The translations under genes and the position numbers were made by a program. The notes below the pieces were generated by a model, which was not told the DNA's origin, did no database searches, and saw only the letters and a list, made by a program, of their open reading frames with translations. From Gammaproteobacteria bacterium (lineage in GTDB: Bacteria > Pseudomonadota > Gammaproteobacteria > SZUA-229), in NCBI GenBank assembly GCA_016744065.1, contig JADGFA010000003.1, positions 62,001 to 126,000 on the forward strand: 64,000 bases of DNA, given 5' to 3'. Below are positions 28,478-40,249 of this stretch, in pieces (positions within the stretch are counted from its first letter, which is position 1; every line of letters starts with the position of its first letter).

Positions 28478-29284
28478 TTAAGGCAAAAACTTTTTTTTGT
28501 ACTCTTCTGTTAAAGCAAGTGCCTGTTGTTGTTCATTCTTTTTTAGTTGTCTAAAAGTAAAGCGGGCATTTTTTTCGGCGTTTTTATTGTTCTGGTTTGC
28601 AGCCAGTTTAAACCAGACAAAAGCCATGATTTTATCCTGTGTTATCCCCTGTCCTTTGAAGTAAAGTCGCCCTAAATTTGCCTGTGCATCTGCCGCGCCT
28701 TTTTTTGCTGCTTTATCATACCAGCGAAATGCTTCGGGTAAATTTTTTGGTATGTTCTGCCCCGTCTCATGAATATATCCCAGGTTATACATAGATGGCG
28801 TATTGTTATTTTCTGCACCACGATAGTACCAGCGTAATGCCAGGTCATGATCCTGAGGCAGGCCTTTTCCATGTGTATAAAACTGAGCAAGATAATAACA
28901 GGCATTGCCATGATTTTTGAGAGCAGCAAGCCTTAGCCAGTGCTCGGCCTGTATCAGGTTCTGGCTAATGCTTTTATTATTGGTATATAATTTTCCAAGA
29001 CGAAACTGAGCATCCGCATCATTCTGTTCAGCCGCTTTTGTTAGCCACTTAATTGCCAGTTCAATATTTTTTTCAACACCCCGCCCATCGTTATACATAA
29101 CACCAAGGTTATACTGAATTTCACGGTCACCTGATTCTGCTAATGGTGTCCAGTAGCCTAGAGCCTGTTCATAATGGCCTTGTTTGAATGCCTGTAGGCC
29201 GTCTTCACGCGCATCTGCATGACTGGTTTCAGGCAGGTAAATTAAAATAGATAAAAGTAATAATGTGAAAATTGTATTTAGCAT
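28478..29284 (-). CDS. Exported Sel1-repeat (TPR-like) protein
   Basis: A 268-residue protein with an N-terminal signal peptide (hydrophobic 4-20, likely cleavage after SHA at about 23). It is followed by about six Sel1-like helical repeats, each with the pattern A...LG..Y..G.G, for example YNLGVMYNDGRGV and ANLGRLYFKGQGI. Sel1 proteins are scaffolds in the periplasm or outer membrane; the partner is unknown. It overlaps the DUF523 gene by 7 bases and is the last of a leftward set from hemH. Confidence 0.85.
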   Translation of the reverse strand: MLNTIFTLLLLSILIYLPETSHADAREDGLQAFKQGHYEQALGYWTPLAESGDREIQYNLGVMYNDGRGVEKNIELAIKWLTKAAEQNDADAQFRLGKLYTNNKSISQNLIQAEHWLRLAALKNHGNACYYLAQFYTHGKGLPQDHDLALRWYYRGAENNNTPSMYNLGYIHETGQNIPKNLPEAFRWYDKAAKKGAADAQANLGRLYFKGQGITQDKIMAFVWFKLAANQNNKNAEKNARFTFRQLKKNEQQQALALTEEYKKKFLP

Positions 29285-29772
29285 AATTTTTCTTGTTGAT
29301 AGCGTTTTACCTGGTGTAGAAAGCTTTTGTACTGATTATGTTCTGTTAAACCCAGTTCATCTGTTATCGGCAGTTTTGGATAATGCTGTAATATGGCATT
29401 AACGAAAACGCCAGCGGTTAACCCGGATACTTCATTGTTATTATTAAATACAGGTATGTTTTTTATTCCACAGCTAGGTGATTTACTTTTAAAAATATAA
29501 CCATGAATAGAGTTTAGTTGAGCTGGCCGTTGTTGACAGTACTTTTGCATTTGGGTGGTGACATCTATGGAGGCATCATCGCGGCCATACATTTTTATTT
29601 TTTTTATACTACCACCCAGTTGTATTGGTGGTCGGGGTACACCCAGGCCAATTTCAACTTCAGGACATACGGCAATTACATCGAAATATTGCCTGATAAA
29701 CGCTATAAGCTGAGGGTATTCTTTTATATTGCCATCGTAACGTACTCTGTCACCGAGTAAGCAACGGCTCAC
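29278..29772 (-). CDS. DUF523-family protein
   Basis: A 164-residue protein with the DUF523 hallmarks: SRCLLGDRVRYDGN at the start, CPEVEIGLGVPRPPIQL, an FKSKSPSCG motif and TAGVFVNAIL, with several conserved cysteines that suggest a metal or Fe-S site. No function is established for the family. Only the single domain is present, without the DUF1722 partner of YbgA. The start GTG at 29772 falls within the conserved N-terminal segment; homologous-looking residues (KPLIAV) continue upstream into the gap, so a rarer start such as ATT at 29778 is possible. Confidence 0.78.
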   Translation of the reverse strand: MSRCLLGDRVRYDGNIKEYPQLIAFIRQYFDVIAVCPEVEIGLGVPRPPIQLGGSIKKIKMYGRDDASIDVTTQMQKYCQQRPAQLNSIHGYIFKSKSPSCGIKNIPVFNNNNEVSGLTAGVFVNAILQHYPKLPITDELGLTEHNQYKSFLHQVKRYQQEKLC

Positions 29773-29792
29773 CGCAATAAGGGGTTTTGGGG

Positions 29793-30908
29793 CTATCGGT
29801 TTGAGCCCATTTTTGTTGCTCTTTCACGTGTTTTGTTTGCCTCAACTGCCTGTAGTCCTGCATCCCAGCCTGGCATTGTTTCTGGCCAGCCAAAGCTATG
29901 TTGGACAATTAGTTCACTCAGGGCGTTGATATGGAAGTCATTGGCATTCAGGCAGGGAATATAATCAAAGAGTACGCCGCCTCGATTTAAAAATAGCTCA
30001 CGATTCTCCATATTAATTTCTTCCAGTGTTTCCAGGCAGTCTGCTGAAAAACCAGGGCAGATAACATCTACATTTTTTATACCCTGATGGGCAAGTTGTT
30101 TCATGGTGATATCAGTATAAGGTTGCAGCCATTCTTCACGGCCCACTCGTGACTGAAAGGTTACTTTCCACTTTGTTTCTTTTAGTAGGAGTTTTTCTGC
30201 AACCAGTCGGGCTGTTTTCTGGCAATGGCAGAAGTAGGGGTCTCCGTTATCAACATAACTTTTAGGGATGCCATGAAAAGAAAATATTAACATATCTGGT
30301 TTTCTATCCCGCGTGCTCCAGTGGTTAATAATGGTTTTTGCCAGTGCGTCTATATAGGCCGGTTGATCATGATAGCTGTTGATAAAGCGCATATCAGGTA
30401 ACCAGCGCCATTTCTGTAATTCGCTGGTAACGGCATCAAATACAGATGCCGTGGTCGTGGCAGAGTATTGTGGGTACATCGGCAAAATAATAAAGCGTTT
30501 TGCACCTGCAGAGCGCAGGCCGCGCAGGCCTTCAGTAATGGAGGGGCTGCCATAACGCATCGCTATATCGACTATAACCGTACCGCGAATTTTACTGTTT
30601 AATTTTTTCTCAACTTTTTGTGCCTGTAGTTTGGAGATCTTTATGAGAGGGGAGCCCTCATCTGTCCAGATTTTTTTGTACATGGCGGCGGTACGGCGGG
30701 GCCTGAATCGAAGAATAACACCATTGAGCATTAGCCACCAAAGTGGTCGAGTCGTCTCAACTACCCTGGGGTCCCAGAGGAATTCCGCCAGATATTTACG
30801 GACGGCTTTTTCGCTTGGTGCATCTGGTGAGCCAAGATTTATGAGTAGAACACCCAGGCGCTCCTGAGAGCCATGGGCGTAATTAGGGTGATTTAAATAG
30901 CGTGACAT
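29793..30908 (-). CDS. hemH: Ferrochelatase
   Basis: HemH inserts Fe2+ into protoporphyrin IX, the last step of heme synthesis. The 371-residue protein has LGVLLINLGSPDAP, a RFIILPMYPQYSATTTAS block, the catalytic H212 in FSFHGIPKSYVDNGDPY, and CPGFSADCLETLEEI with the catalytic Glu. The length fits the gammaproteobacterial type. hemN and hemW, also porphyrin related, are elsewhere in this window. It is followed closely by the DUF523 and Sel1 genes. Confidence 0.94.
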   Translation of the reverse strand: MSRYLNHPNYAHGSQERLGVLLINLGSPDAPSEKAVRKYLAEFLWDPRVVETTRPLWWLMLNGVILRFRPRRTAAMYKKIWTDEGSPLIKISKLQAQKVEKKLNSKIRGTVIVDIAMRYGSPSITEGLRGLRSAGAKRFIILPMYPQYSATTTASVFDAVTSELQKWRWLPDMRFINSYHDQPAYIDALAKTIINHWSTRDRKPDMLIFSFHGIPKSYVDNGDPYFCHCQKTARLVAEKLLLKETKWKVTFQSRVGREEWLQPYTDITMKQLAHQGIKNVDVICPGFSADCLETLEEINMENRELFLNRGGVLFDYIPCLNANDFHINALSELIVQHSFGWPETMPGWDAGLQAVEANKTRERATKMGSNR

Positions 30909-31131
30909 TCATTACAACTTATAAAGTAGTTACATTTGTGCATATTTTGATGCATTTTTAGTTTTTTGGCATTCAAGCCGTGGTCTTCTGGTTGTATAAT
31001 AGCTCGTTAATTTTCTACCTTACAAGTATTTTGATTAGCTTTTTTTAAACGGGTTATTAGTTCTACTATAGCTTAGCAATAAAAAGTTATTTGAAAACCT
31101 GAATTTATATTGTAAAAGCAGGAGTTAAAGA

Positions 31132-32259
31132 ATGCCAATACGTCTGGTAATACCAAACGAAATAGCACCAGGTGAACGTCGTATCGCATGTGATCCCGTA
31201 GTTGCTAAAAAATTATTAGAGATCGGTGTCGAAGTGTGTATGCAAAAAGGTGCGGCTGCATCTGCACATTTTGCGGATGAACAGTTTGAGGGAGTGACTC
31301 TGATTGAGTCAGCCAAAGAGCTATACAAAGATGCTGACGTGATTTTTAAGGTTCAGCCCCCCACATTAGATGAGCTAAAGATGATGAAAGATGGCTGTGT
31401 GATCGCGAGTTTTATGGCGGCACATAAAAGTCAGGACCTTATTAAAGCCATGTGTGATAAAAAAGTGACCAGTCTGGCTATGGAGCTGGTGCCCCGTATC
31501 ACGCGTGCACAGTCTATGGATGCTTTATCGTCTCAGGCGGGTATCGCAGGATATAAGGGCGTGATTATGGGGGCAGATAAAGCTTCCGTTTTCTTCCCGA
31601 TGTTAACCACGGCTGCGGGGACTATTCGTCCGGCTAAAGTGTTGATTATCGGAGCAGGTGTTGCCGGGCTACAGGCCATTGCAACTGCAAAACGACTAGG
31701 TGCCGTAGTGGAAGCTTATGATGTGCGCGGTGCAACAAAAGAGCAGTGTGAATCTCTGGGTGCTAAATTTGTTGATACCGGCGTCAGCGCAGATGGTGAG
31801 GGTGGTTATGCGCGCGAGCTGACGGACGATGAGAAAAAGCAGCAGCAGGATGTGTTAGATAAACATATCGCCATGTCTGATGTGATTGTAACGACGGCAG
31901 CTATTCCCGGTCGTCCATCACCTAAGATTATTAGTGCAGATGTGGTTGCTAAAATGAAAGTGGGCTCTGTTATTGTGGACCTGGCTTCTGAAGGTGGCGG
32001 TAACTGTGAGTTAACAAAACCCGGTGAAAGCGTAGATTTTGAAGGTCGAGTGACTATTCTCGGGCCATTGAATGTCGCCAGTCAGGTGCCCATTCATGCC
32101 AGTGAAATGTATGCAAAGAATTTATTCAATCTGCTGTCACCGTTTATTAAAGAAGGTGAGCTGGAGCTGGACTGGGAAGATGATGTCATTAAAAACACCG
32201 CATTGACTCATGGTGGTGAAATTAAAGCTGAACGTTATAAAGAAGGGGCAACATCATGA
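31132..32259 (+). CDS. pntAA: NAD(P) transhydrogenase subunit alpha part 1 (PntAA)
   Basis: This is the NAD(H)-binding domain I of proton-translocating transhydrogenase, which makes NADPH from NADH using the proton gradient. The 375-residue protein opens with MPIRLVIPNEIAPGERRIA and has a Rossmann motif KVLIIGAGVAGLQAIATAKR. The enzyme is of the three-subunit type: this chain ends before the membrane part. The stop overlaps the next gene by four bases (ATGA). A possible promoter is TTCAAG-17-TATAAT at 30972-31000, about 130 bases before the start. Confidence 0.93.
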   Translation: MPIRLVIPNEIAPGERRIACDPVVAKKLLEIGVEVCMQKGAAASAHFADEQFEGVTLIESAKELYKDADVIFKVQPPTLDELKMMKDGCVIASFMAAHKSQDLIKAMCDKKVTSLAMELVPRITRAQSMDALSSQAGIAGYKGVIMGADKASVFFPMLTTAAGTIRPAKVLIIGAGVAGLQAIATAKRLGAVVEAYDVRGATKEQCESLGAKFVDTGVSADGEGGYARELTDDEKKQQQDVLDKHIAMSDVIVTTAAIPGRPSPKIISADVVAKMKVGSVIVDLASEGGGNCELTKPGESVDFEGRVTILGPLNVASQVPIHASEMYAKNLFNLLSPFIKEGELELDWEDDVIKNTALTHGGEIKAERYKEGATS

Positions 32260-32558
32260 TTGAAATTGGTGGTTTTACCGCACTCTATATATTTATGTTA
32301 TCTGCCTTTACCGGTTATGAAGTTATTAGTCGTGTACCGGTTATATTGCATACACCGATGATGTCGGGTTCTAACTTTATACATGGCATTGTATTAGTGG
32401 GTGCCATCGTCGTAATGGGTGGTGCGGAATCAACGCTTGAACAGGTGATTGGCTTTATTGCGGTTGCGCTTGCTGCTGGTAATGCGGTGGGTGGCTATGT
32501 CGCCACGGTACGTATGCTGGAAATGTTTAATCCAAAAGATAAGAAGGGCGAAGCGTAA
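32256..32558 (+). CDS. pntAB: NAD(P) transhydrogenase subunit alpha part 2 (PntAB)
   Basis: A 100-residue membrane protein with about three helices, corresponding to the C-terminal membrane part of PntA. The HTPMMSGSNFIHGIVLVGAI motif after the first helix is characteristic. It overlaps pntAA (ATGA) and pntB (shared base), so all three subunits are translationally coupled. Confidence 0.92.
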   Translation: MIEIGGFTALYIFMLSAFTGYEVISRVPVILHTPMMSGSNFIHGIVLVGAIVVMGGAESTLEQVIGFIAVALAAGNAVGGYVATVRMLEMFNPKDKKGEA

Positions 32559-33970
32559 TGGATATATTTATTCAGGTAGTTTATTTCATTACGGCCATTC
32601 TGTTTATTTTGGGTTTGAAAAAAATGAGCTCACCGGTAACGGCAACAGGCGGTATTGTCTGGGCAGGTATCGGCATGGTGGCAGCCTCTCTGGTTGCTTT
32701 CTTTGAGCCGGGTGTATTTGAGCATACGGGTAATGTAGTGCTTATTGTTGTGGCGATTGCAGTCGGTTCTGGCATTGCATACACCACAGCTAAGCGTGTA
32801 CAAATGACCGATATGCCGCAGATGATTGCTATTTATAATGGCATGGGTGGCGGTGCCGCCGCGGCGATTGCGGCGGTTGAGCTGGTGAAAATGGCAGGAA
32901 GCTCTGATGTTCCAGGAATGGGGCATCATTTAAGCACAACCGCTCAGGTGCTTGCGGTTATTGGTGCGTTAATTGGTGCAATTTCATTCTCAGGTTCTGC
33001 TATCGCATTTGCCAAATTGCAGGGCATTATGAAGAAAACCATTCGTTTGCCTATGCATATGATGATTAACCTTATCCTGTTTGCCCTGACGCTGGTGGCG
33101 GGTGCCATTATTGGCTTCAGTGATGACGTTAGCATACAGTTGGTTTTATTGTTTTTTGTCATGGCACTAGTATTTGGTGTGATGTTTACTACGCCTATCG
33201 GTGGTGCTGATATGCCAGTTGTCATCTCATTGTTTAATGCGTTAACAGGTCTGGCCGTCGCTTTTGAAGGTTATGTGCTGGAAAATGCGGCAATGATTAT
33301 TGCTGGTACCGTGGTGGGTTCTGCGGGTACATTACTGACTCAGTTAATGTCGAAAGCGATGAATCGCCCGATTAGTAATATCCTGTTTGCCAGTTTTGGA
33401 TCTGATGGTGGTGATGCTGCTGAAGAAGACATCGAAGGCAGTATGAAGGAAATTCAGGGTACTGATGCCGCTATCATGATGGCCTTTGCAGAAAAAGTGA
33501 TTATTGTACCGGGCTACGGTATGGCGGTAGCTCAGGCTCAGCATAAAGTGTCTGAGTTAACCAAGTTGCTTGAAGCGCGAGGTGTGAAAGTGATGTTTGC
33601 AATACATCCTGTGGCTGGGCGTATGCCTGGCCATATGAATGTATTGCTGGCTGAAGCCGGAATAGATTACGATAAAATTCTGGATCTGGATGAAGTAAAT
33701 CCTGAATTCCCAACCGCAGATGTAGCGCTGGTAATCGGTGCTAATGACGTAGTGAATCCGGTTGCTCGTTCTAACCCTGATAGTCCGATATATGGCATGC
33801 CTATACTGGATGCGGATATAGCGAAAAACTGTATTGTGATCAAACGAGGTAAAGGTTCTGGCTTCTCAGGTATCGAAAATCACCTGTTTTATGCAGATAA
33901 TACCCGTATGTTATATGGCGACGGTCAGAAAGCGGTTGGTGAGTTAATTGCCGGTATAAAAGAACTATAG
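32558..33970 (+). CDS. pntB: NAD(P) transhydrogenase subunit beta (PntB)
   Basis: The 470-residue beta subunit has about nine transmembrane helices (to about 265), including YNGMGGGAAAAIAAVEL and GSAIAFAKLQG, and a C-terminal NADP(H)-binding domain III with VIIVPGYGMAVAQAQH, HPVAGRMPGHMNVLLAEA and LVIGANDVVNP. Together with PntAA and PntAB it completes an intact transhydrogenase. The N-terminal frame starts one base into the pntAB stop. Confidence 0.95.
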   Translation: MDIFIQVVYFITAILFILGLKKMSSPVTATGGIVWAGIGMVAASLVAFFEPGVFEHTGNVVLIVVAIAVGSGIAYTTAKRVQMTDMPQMIAIYNGMGGGAAAAIAAVELVKMAGSSDVPGMGHHLSTTAQVLAVIGALIGAISFSGSAIAFAKLQGIMKKTIRLPMHMMINLILFALTLVAGAIIGFSDDVSIQLVLLFFVMALVFGVMFTTPIGGADMPVVISLFNALTGLAVAFEGYVLENAAMIIAGTVVGSAGTLLTQLMSKAMNRPISNILFASFGSDGGDAAEEDIEGSMKEIQGTDAAIMMAFAEKVIIVPGYGMAVAQAQHKVSELTKLLEARGVKVMFAIHPVAGRMPGHMNVLLAEAGIDYDKILDLDEVNPEFPTADVALVIGANDVVNPVARSNPDSPIYGMPILDADIAKNCIVIKRGKGSGFSGIENHLFYADNTRMLYGDGQKAVGELIAGIKEL

Positions 33971-34124
33971 TCATCAGGGTCAGGGTATTTGATGTAAGTA
34001 GTCAGTGAATAAATGCGTGCGTGTAAGCTGGTCTTATCGTTAAGATCTACAATAAAGTCGGCTTATTCGTATATACTCAGTCATTAAATGCAAAAAATTT
34101 AAATTGGAATATTAAGAGATAACC

Positions 34125-35126
34125 GTGCAACAGCCAAATAGTGAAGTTCTAAATTTATCAAAAACGGGCAAGAAGCTCATGAGACAGCGTCGTTTTCGTG
34201 ATGCTGAAACAGTATTTATGGAAGCACTCGATATTGAGCCTGCTAATAGTTATGTGCTGGTTGGTCTTGGTGATTTGTTCCGGATGTCTAATGATTTTAA
34301 TAAGGCGATTAGTTTTTATACTCGCCTGTTAAAATCAGATGAAAGTAATGTTTTTGCATTGCGCGGAATAGGTGATTGTTTTCGTGGTTTACGTCAGCCG
34401 GATAAGGCTGTTGAGTTCTGGGCCAGATACCTGGAAATCAATCGGGGAGATGTGCATGTAATGGTGCGTCTTGCAGATGCTTATAAAAGCATGGACATGT
34501 CTGAAAAAGCTGAAAAATTGTATATTGAGTCTATTAAAATTCAGCCTCGTGATCGTTATGCTCTAATGGGGTTAGGTAACCTTTATTATAAAAATCGTGA
34601 AGATGATAAAGCCCTGGGTTATTTTGAAACACTGTTATCACTAGATGAAAATTATGTTGCTGTTCTGACTATGGTTGGAAATATTTATCAGCGTAGAAGT
34701 GATTATCAGAATGCAGAGAAATATTACCGTAAAGCAACTGAACTCGAACCTGATAATTCATACGCTTTATATGGTCTTGGTAATTGTCAGCGCGGTGCAG
34801 GTCATCTTGATGAAGCGATTGATCTATGGGGTCAGATTTTAGATAAAGAACCTTATAATCAAAATATATTAAGTCGTTTAGGTGATGCCTGGATAAGTAA
34901 AGACGAAACGGATAAAGCGCGTGAGTTATATGAGCGCAGTTTAGACTTAGGATTTGATGCATTTGCGTTAATAGGTATGTGTCGCATCTATCGCGAAAGA
35001 GGTGATTTTGTTGAGGCTGAATCCTGTTGTAATCGGGTGTTAATGGAGAAGCCGGGTTTTGAGCGGGCTATTGAGGAATTATCTCTGGTACTGATTGATA
35101 AGGATCATGCTAATAAATTAGCCTGA
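34125..35126 (+). CDS. Cytoplasmic TPR-repeat protein
   Basis: A 333-residue protein made almost wholly of about nine tetratricopeptide repeats, each with the W/L-G-Y-A-P pattern (for example YALMGLGNLYYKNREDDKA and YALYGLGNCQRGAGHLDEA). There is no signal peptide or membrane helix, so it is probably a cytoplasmic scaffold. The start is GTG at 34125 with AAGAGAT upstream. It follows pntB by 154 bases. The 3' end abuts the hairpin-rich noncoding element. The binding partner is unknown. Confidence 0.82.
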   Translation: MQQPNSEVLNLSKTGKKLMRQRRFRDAETVFMEALDIEPANSYVLVGLGDLFRMSNDFNKAISFYTRLLKSDESNVFALRGIGDCFRGLRQPDKAVEFWARYLEINRGDVHVMVRLADAYKSMDMSEKAEKLYIESIKIQPRDRYALMGLGNLYYKNREDDKALGYFETLLSLDENYVAVLTMVGNIYQRRSDYQNAEKYYRKATELEPDNSYALYGLGNCQRGAGHLDEAIDLWGQILDKEPYNQNILSRLGDAWISKDETDKARELYERSLDLGFDAFALIGMCRIYRERGDFVEAESCCNRVLMEKPGFERAIEELSLVLIDKDHANKLA

Positions 35127-36000
35127 TTTAGTTTTTTAGTTTTAGTCTGTTCGTATCTCTGCAAGCCCTAATCTTCATGGGAATTAGAATTCTGTGGTGT
35201 CGCTTACTTAGCGACCTACTTTCTTTTCAACAGCAAAAAGAAAGTAGGCAAAGAAACGCCGTCCTTTACTCGCTTGTTCTCATTAAAAAACGAATGAGAA
35301 TTCCCGAAAATTGTCCCGATAGTATCAAGTTATTTTTTTAACCTGTTAGTTTATCACTCTGTTAGCGGGTCGTCCCGGTAAGCCGTCCAGGCTTATCGTG
35401 ACTCAAAATCACATCCCTGTGATTTTGCCCCTAGGTGCATACAATTTTCGGCAAGCTCCAGAGGAGAGGAAAATCAAAACCGATATAGAGTGAAATTTCA
35501 AAGTAATATCATTCTATTTTTCATATCGTTATTCCTGCGATTAAATTTTCTGGAAAGATTTGAACATGCTTACATGGCCTGAAAAGCGAAGGATAGGACT
35601 CCGTAGTAAGGCAGGAATTTAGTGGTTGTGGATTCATAATAATAAATCCAGCATGTAAATTACAACCAGTCGATATAATCTGTTTGAGCCTCTATTCTTT
35701 TGATTTATTTTCCCCATTACTCGAGCTGATGAGAGAGTGATTTATTTGGAGTTTTCCGCGAGGATGTCTGAGCGAATTTGTCTTTTAATTCGTGAGTTCC
35801 GCAGTGGCCAAATAAATCGGGAACGAAGAAGGTACTTTTATTTAGCTTTTTAAATAAAAGCTTGAGTTAAGCGGGGCGGCATTTTTTTGGTGACTTTCTT
35901 TTTGCTGAAGAAAAGTAAGTCGCCAGAAAGGCGACACCATAGAAATCAAATTCCCATGCAGCCAGAGGCTTGCAAAAAACGAATAGTTGAAACTAAAAAA
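35127..36000. repeat. 874-bp gene-free element with long terminal inverted repeats and nested hairpins
   Basis: No convincing reading frame is present. The two ends are an imperfect inverted repeat of about 130 bases. Perfectly paired, nearly collinear blocks are 35132-35142/35990-36000, 35160-35167/35967-35974, 35176-35185/35949-35958, 35195-35203/35931-35939 and 35231-35245/35893-35907. Inside are further perfect stems: 35215-35227/35236-35248 (13 bp), 35304-35314/35441-35451 (11 bp) enclosing 35379-35384/35390-35395 and 35404-35413/35418-35427, then 35739-35749/35808-35818 (11 bp) enclosing 35773-35778/35787-35792, and 35835-35844/35851-35860. It exactly fills the gap between two convergent genes, touching both stop codons. 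It may be a non-autonomous mobile element, a dispersed repeat pair or a structured RNA. Confidence 0.75.
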
Positions 36001-38302
<2,302 letters not shown>

Positions 38303-38406
38303 TAATCTTTCCTGATAATGTTTTATATTTAATTGCCATGTATTTGAGTTTTGGGCAAGTGCGTAATGCTGTGTTTTCTAATACTGATATGGAGTCGCAG
38401 TTAGCG

Positions 38407-38862
38407 TTATTTATGGCCTGAAGAGCCGAAACCACCATCACCACGTTCACTGTCATTAAACTCTTTAACGGTTTCAAGTTCTACCTGTAATACCGGCAGG
38501 ATAACGAGCTGTGCAATTCTATCTCCCGAATCAATAGTGAATTCTTTATTGCCACGATTCCAGCAGGAAATAAACAGTTGTCCCTGGTAATCTGAATCAA
38601 TTAAACCGACGAGATTGCCTAAAACAATGCCGTGTTTATGGCCTAAACCGGAGCGGGGTAAAATAGTGGCTGCGTAACCCGGGTCAGATATATGAATAGC
38701 GATTCCAGTCGGAATTAATTCAGTCTCGCCCGGTTTGAGTGTTAAGGAGCCATCAATGCAGGCACGTAAATCCATACCAGCGGAACCATCGGTAGCGTAT
38801 TCGGGTAAAGGAATCTCAGAGCCAATACGCGGGTCGAGTATTTTAAGTTGTAATTTCATCAT
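38407..38862 (-). CDS. dut: dUTP diphosphatase
   Basis: Dut hydrolyses dUTP to dUMP and pyrophosphate, which keeps uracil out of DNA. The five trimeric-dUTPase motifs are visible: [46 protein letters not shown] and the C-terminal [10 protein letters not shown]. Length 151 is typical. It overlaps the end of coaBC by 20 bases. An ATG pair (38862 and 38859) makes the exact start ambiguous by one codon. Confidence 0.96.
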   Translation of the reverse strand: MMKLQLKILDPRIGSEIPLPEYATDGSAGMDLRACIDGSLTLKPGETELIPTGIAIHISDPGYAATILPRSGLGHKHGIVLGNLVGLIDSDYQGQLFISCWNRGNKEFTIDSGDRIAQLVILPVLQVELETVKEFNDSERGDGGFGSSGHK

Positions 38863-40081
38863 ATTTTTTTGCCAATAAAGTGATTAGTTGTCTGGCTAGC
38901 TGCATTTTTCGGCAACGCTCTAATGTAGCTTCTCCATTGCTCCAGAATACGTGTAGTGCATTGTATTCACTATTAAAGCCTGTGTCTTGTTCATCTTTAT
39001 TTTCTAGATTATGAGCAACCAGATTTGCTGCAATCATGTGTAATTTTTTGTTTTTTAGCTTTTGCAGCGCATAATCTTTCAGATTTTGGGTTTCTGCTGC
39101 AAAGCCTAAGGTAAAAGGTGGGCTATCGAGTGCCGCAACTTCCTTTAATATATCAGGGTTAGGGGTCAGTGTGATTGATAATTCGTCATCTGTTTTTTTA
39201 ATTTTCTGGGGCAGTGGTTTAGCTGGGCGGTAGTCTGCTACTGCTGCAGTCGCAATAAAAATATCCTGTTCTTTGATGTCATTCATAACGGCCTGATGCA
39301 TTTGTAGAGCAGTGTCCACGTCAGTGCGTTTGCTATGTTCCGGTGTCTCCAGGTGTACAGGGCCTGTAATTAGTGAAACAACTGCTCCCTGTTCAATGGC
39401 GGCTCTGGCAATAGCAAAACCCATTTGACCAGAACTACGGTTGCCTATAAAGCGCACCGGGTCAATGGGTTCATATGTAGGGCCAGCGGTAATCATAATC
39501 TTGATACCCTGTAATTCCCCTGTGGAGAATAACTGCGTGCATGAGGTGATCAGTTCATCTATTTCAAGCAGGCGACCAGGGCCAACATCGCCACAGGCCT
39601 GACTGCCTGATGCGGGCCCGAAGACTTTAACTCCAGATTTTTGCAGTTGTTGTACATTTTTCTGAGTTGTCTCGGCCATCCACATAACATGGTTCATTGC
39701 CGGTGCAATGGCTATTTTTGAGCTGCTGGCAAGGCAAATTGCGCTTAAAAGTTCATCTGCGCGGCCTGACGCCAGGCGGGCTATGCTATTGGCCGTTGCG
39801 GGTGCGATCAGTATTAAATCTGCCCAGCGAGCCAACTCAATATGTCCCATAGCCGCTTCTGCTTCCGTATCCAGTAAGCTGGTGTGAACCGGATGACCGG
39901 ACAGAGCCTGAAAGGTAAGTGGTGTAATGAATTTGGTCGCGCCGGGTGTCATTACTACACGTATACTGGCTCCTGCATCCTGTAGGCGGCGCACCAGCTC
40001 AGCTGCTTTATAGGCGGCTATACCGCCGCAAACGCCGAGTAGAATATTTTTATTATGTAAAGAAGCCTTCATGCCGTGCAT
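38843..40081 (-). CDS. coaBC: Bifunctional phosphopantothenoylcysteine decarboxylase/synthetase
   Basis: CoaBC makes 4'-phosphopantetheine for coenzyme A. The 412-residue protein has an N-terminal flavoprotein decarboxylase domain (to about 190) with [18 protein letters not shown], catalytic H80 in [20 protein letters not shown] and the redox cysteine of [11 protein letters not shown]. The C-terminal CTP-dependent synthetase has [20 protein letters not shown] and a KIKK loop. It is the first gene of the leftward coaBC-dut-algC-argB group and diverges from radC. Confidence 0.95.
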   Translation of the reverse strand: MHGMKASLHNKNILLGVCGGIAAYKAAELVRRLQDAGASIRVVMTPGATKFITPLTFQALSGHPVHTSLLDTEAEAAMGHIELARWADLILIAPATANSIARLASGRADELLSAICLASSSKIAIAPAMNHVMWMAETTQKNVQQLQKSGVKVFGPASGSQACGDVGPGRLLEIDELITSCTQLFSTGELQGIKIMITAGPTYEPIDPVRFIGNRSSGQMGFAIARAAIEQGAVVSLITGPVHLETPEHSKRTDVDTALQMHQAVMNDIKEQDIFIATAAVADYRPAKPLPQKIKKTDDELSITLTPNPDILKEVAALDSPPFTLGFAAETQNLKDYALQKLKNKKLHMIAANLVAHNLENKDEQDTGFNSEYNALHVFWSNGEATLERCRKMQLARQLITLLAKKYDEITT

Positions 40082-40249
40082 TTTAACCTAAAAACAGAGC
40101 TTACCCCAGAGGCTAAAAATGATGTGTTCCTTATGTGTGTTGTAGAATTAGATTAGTCTTTTTGATTTTTTAGCTTGATGGGTTTAACTGGTTGGCAAAT
40201 AAAAAAGGGGGGCGTACACTCAAGGCCCCATAGAAAAAAGGATGTCTCT

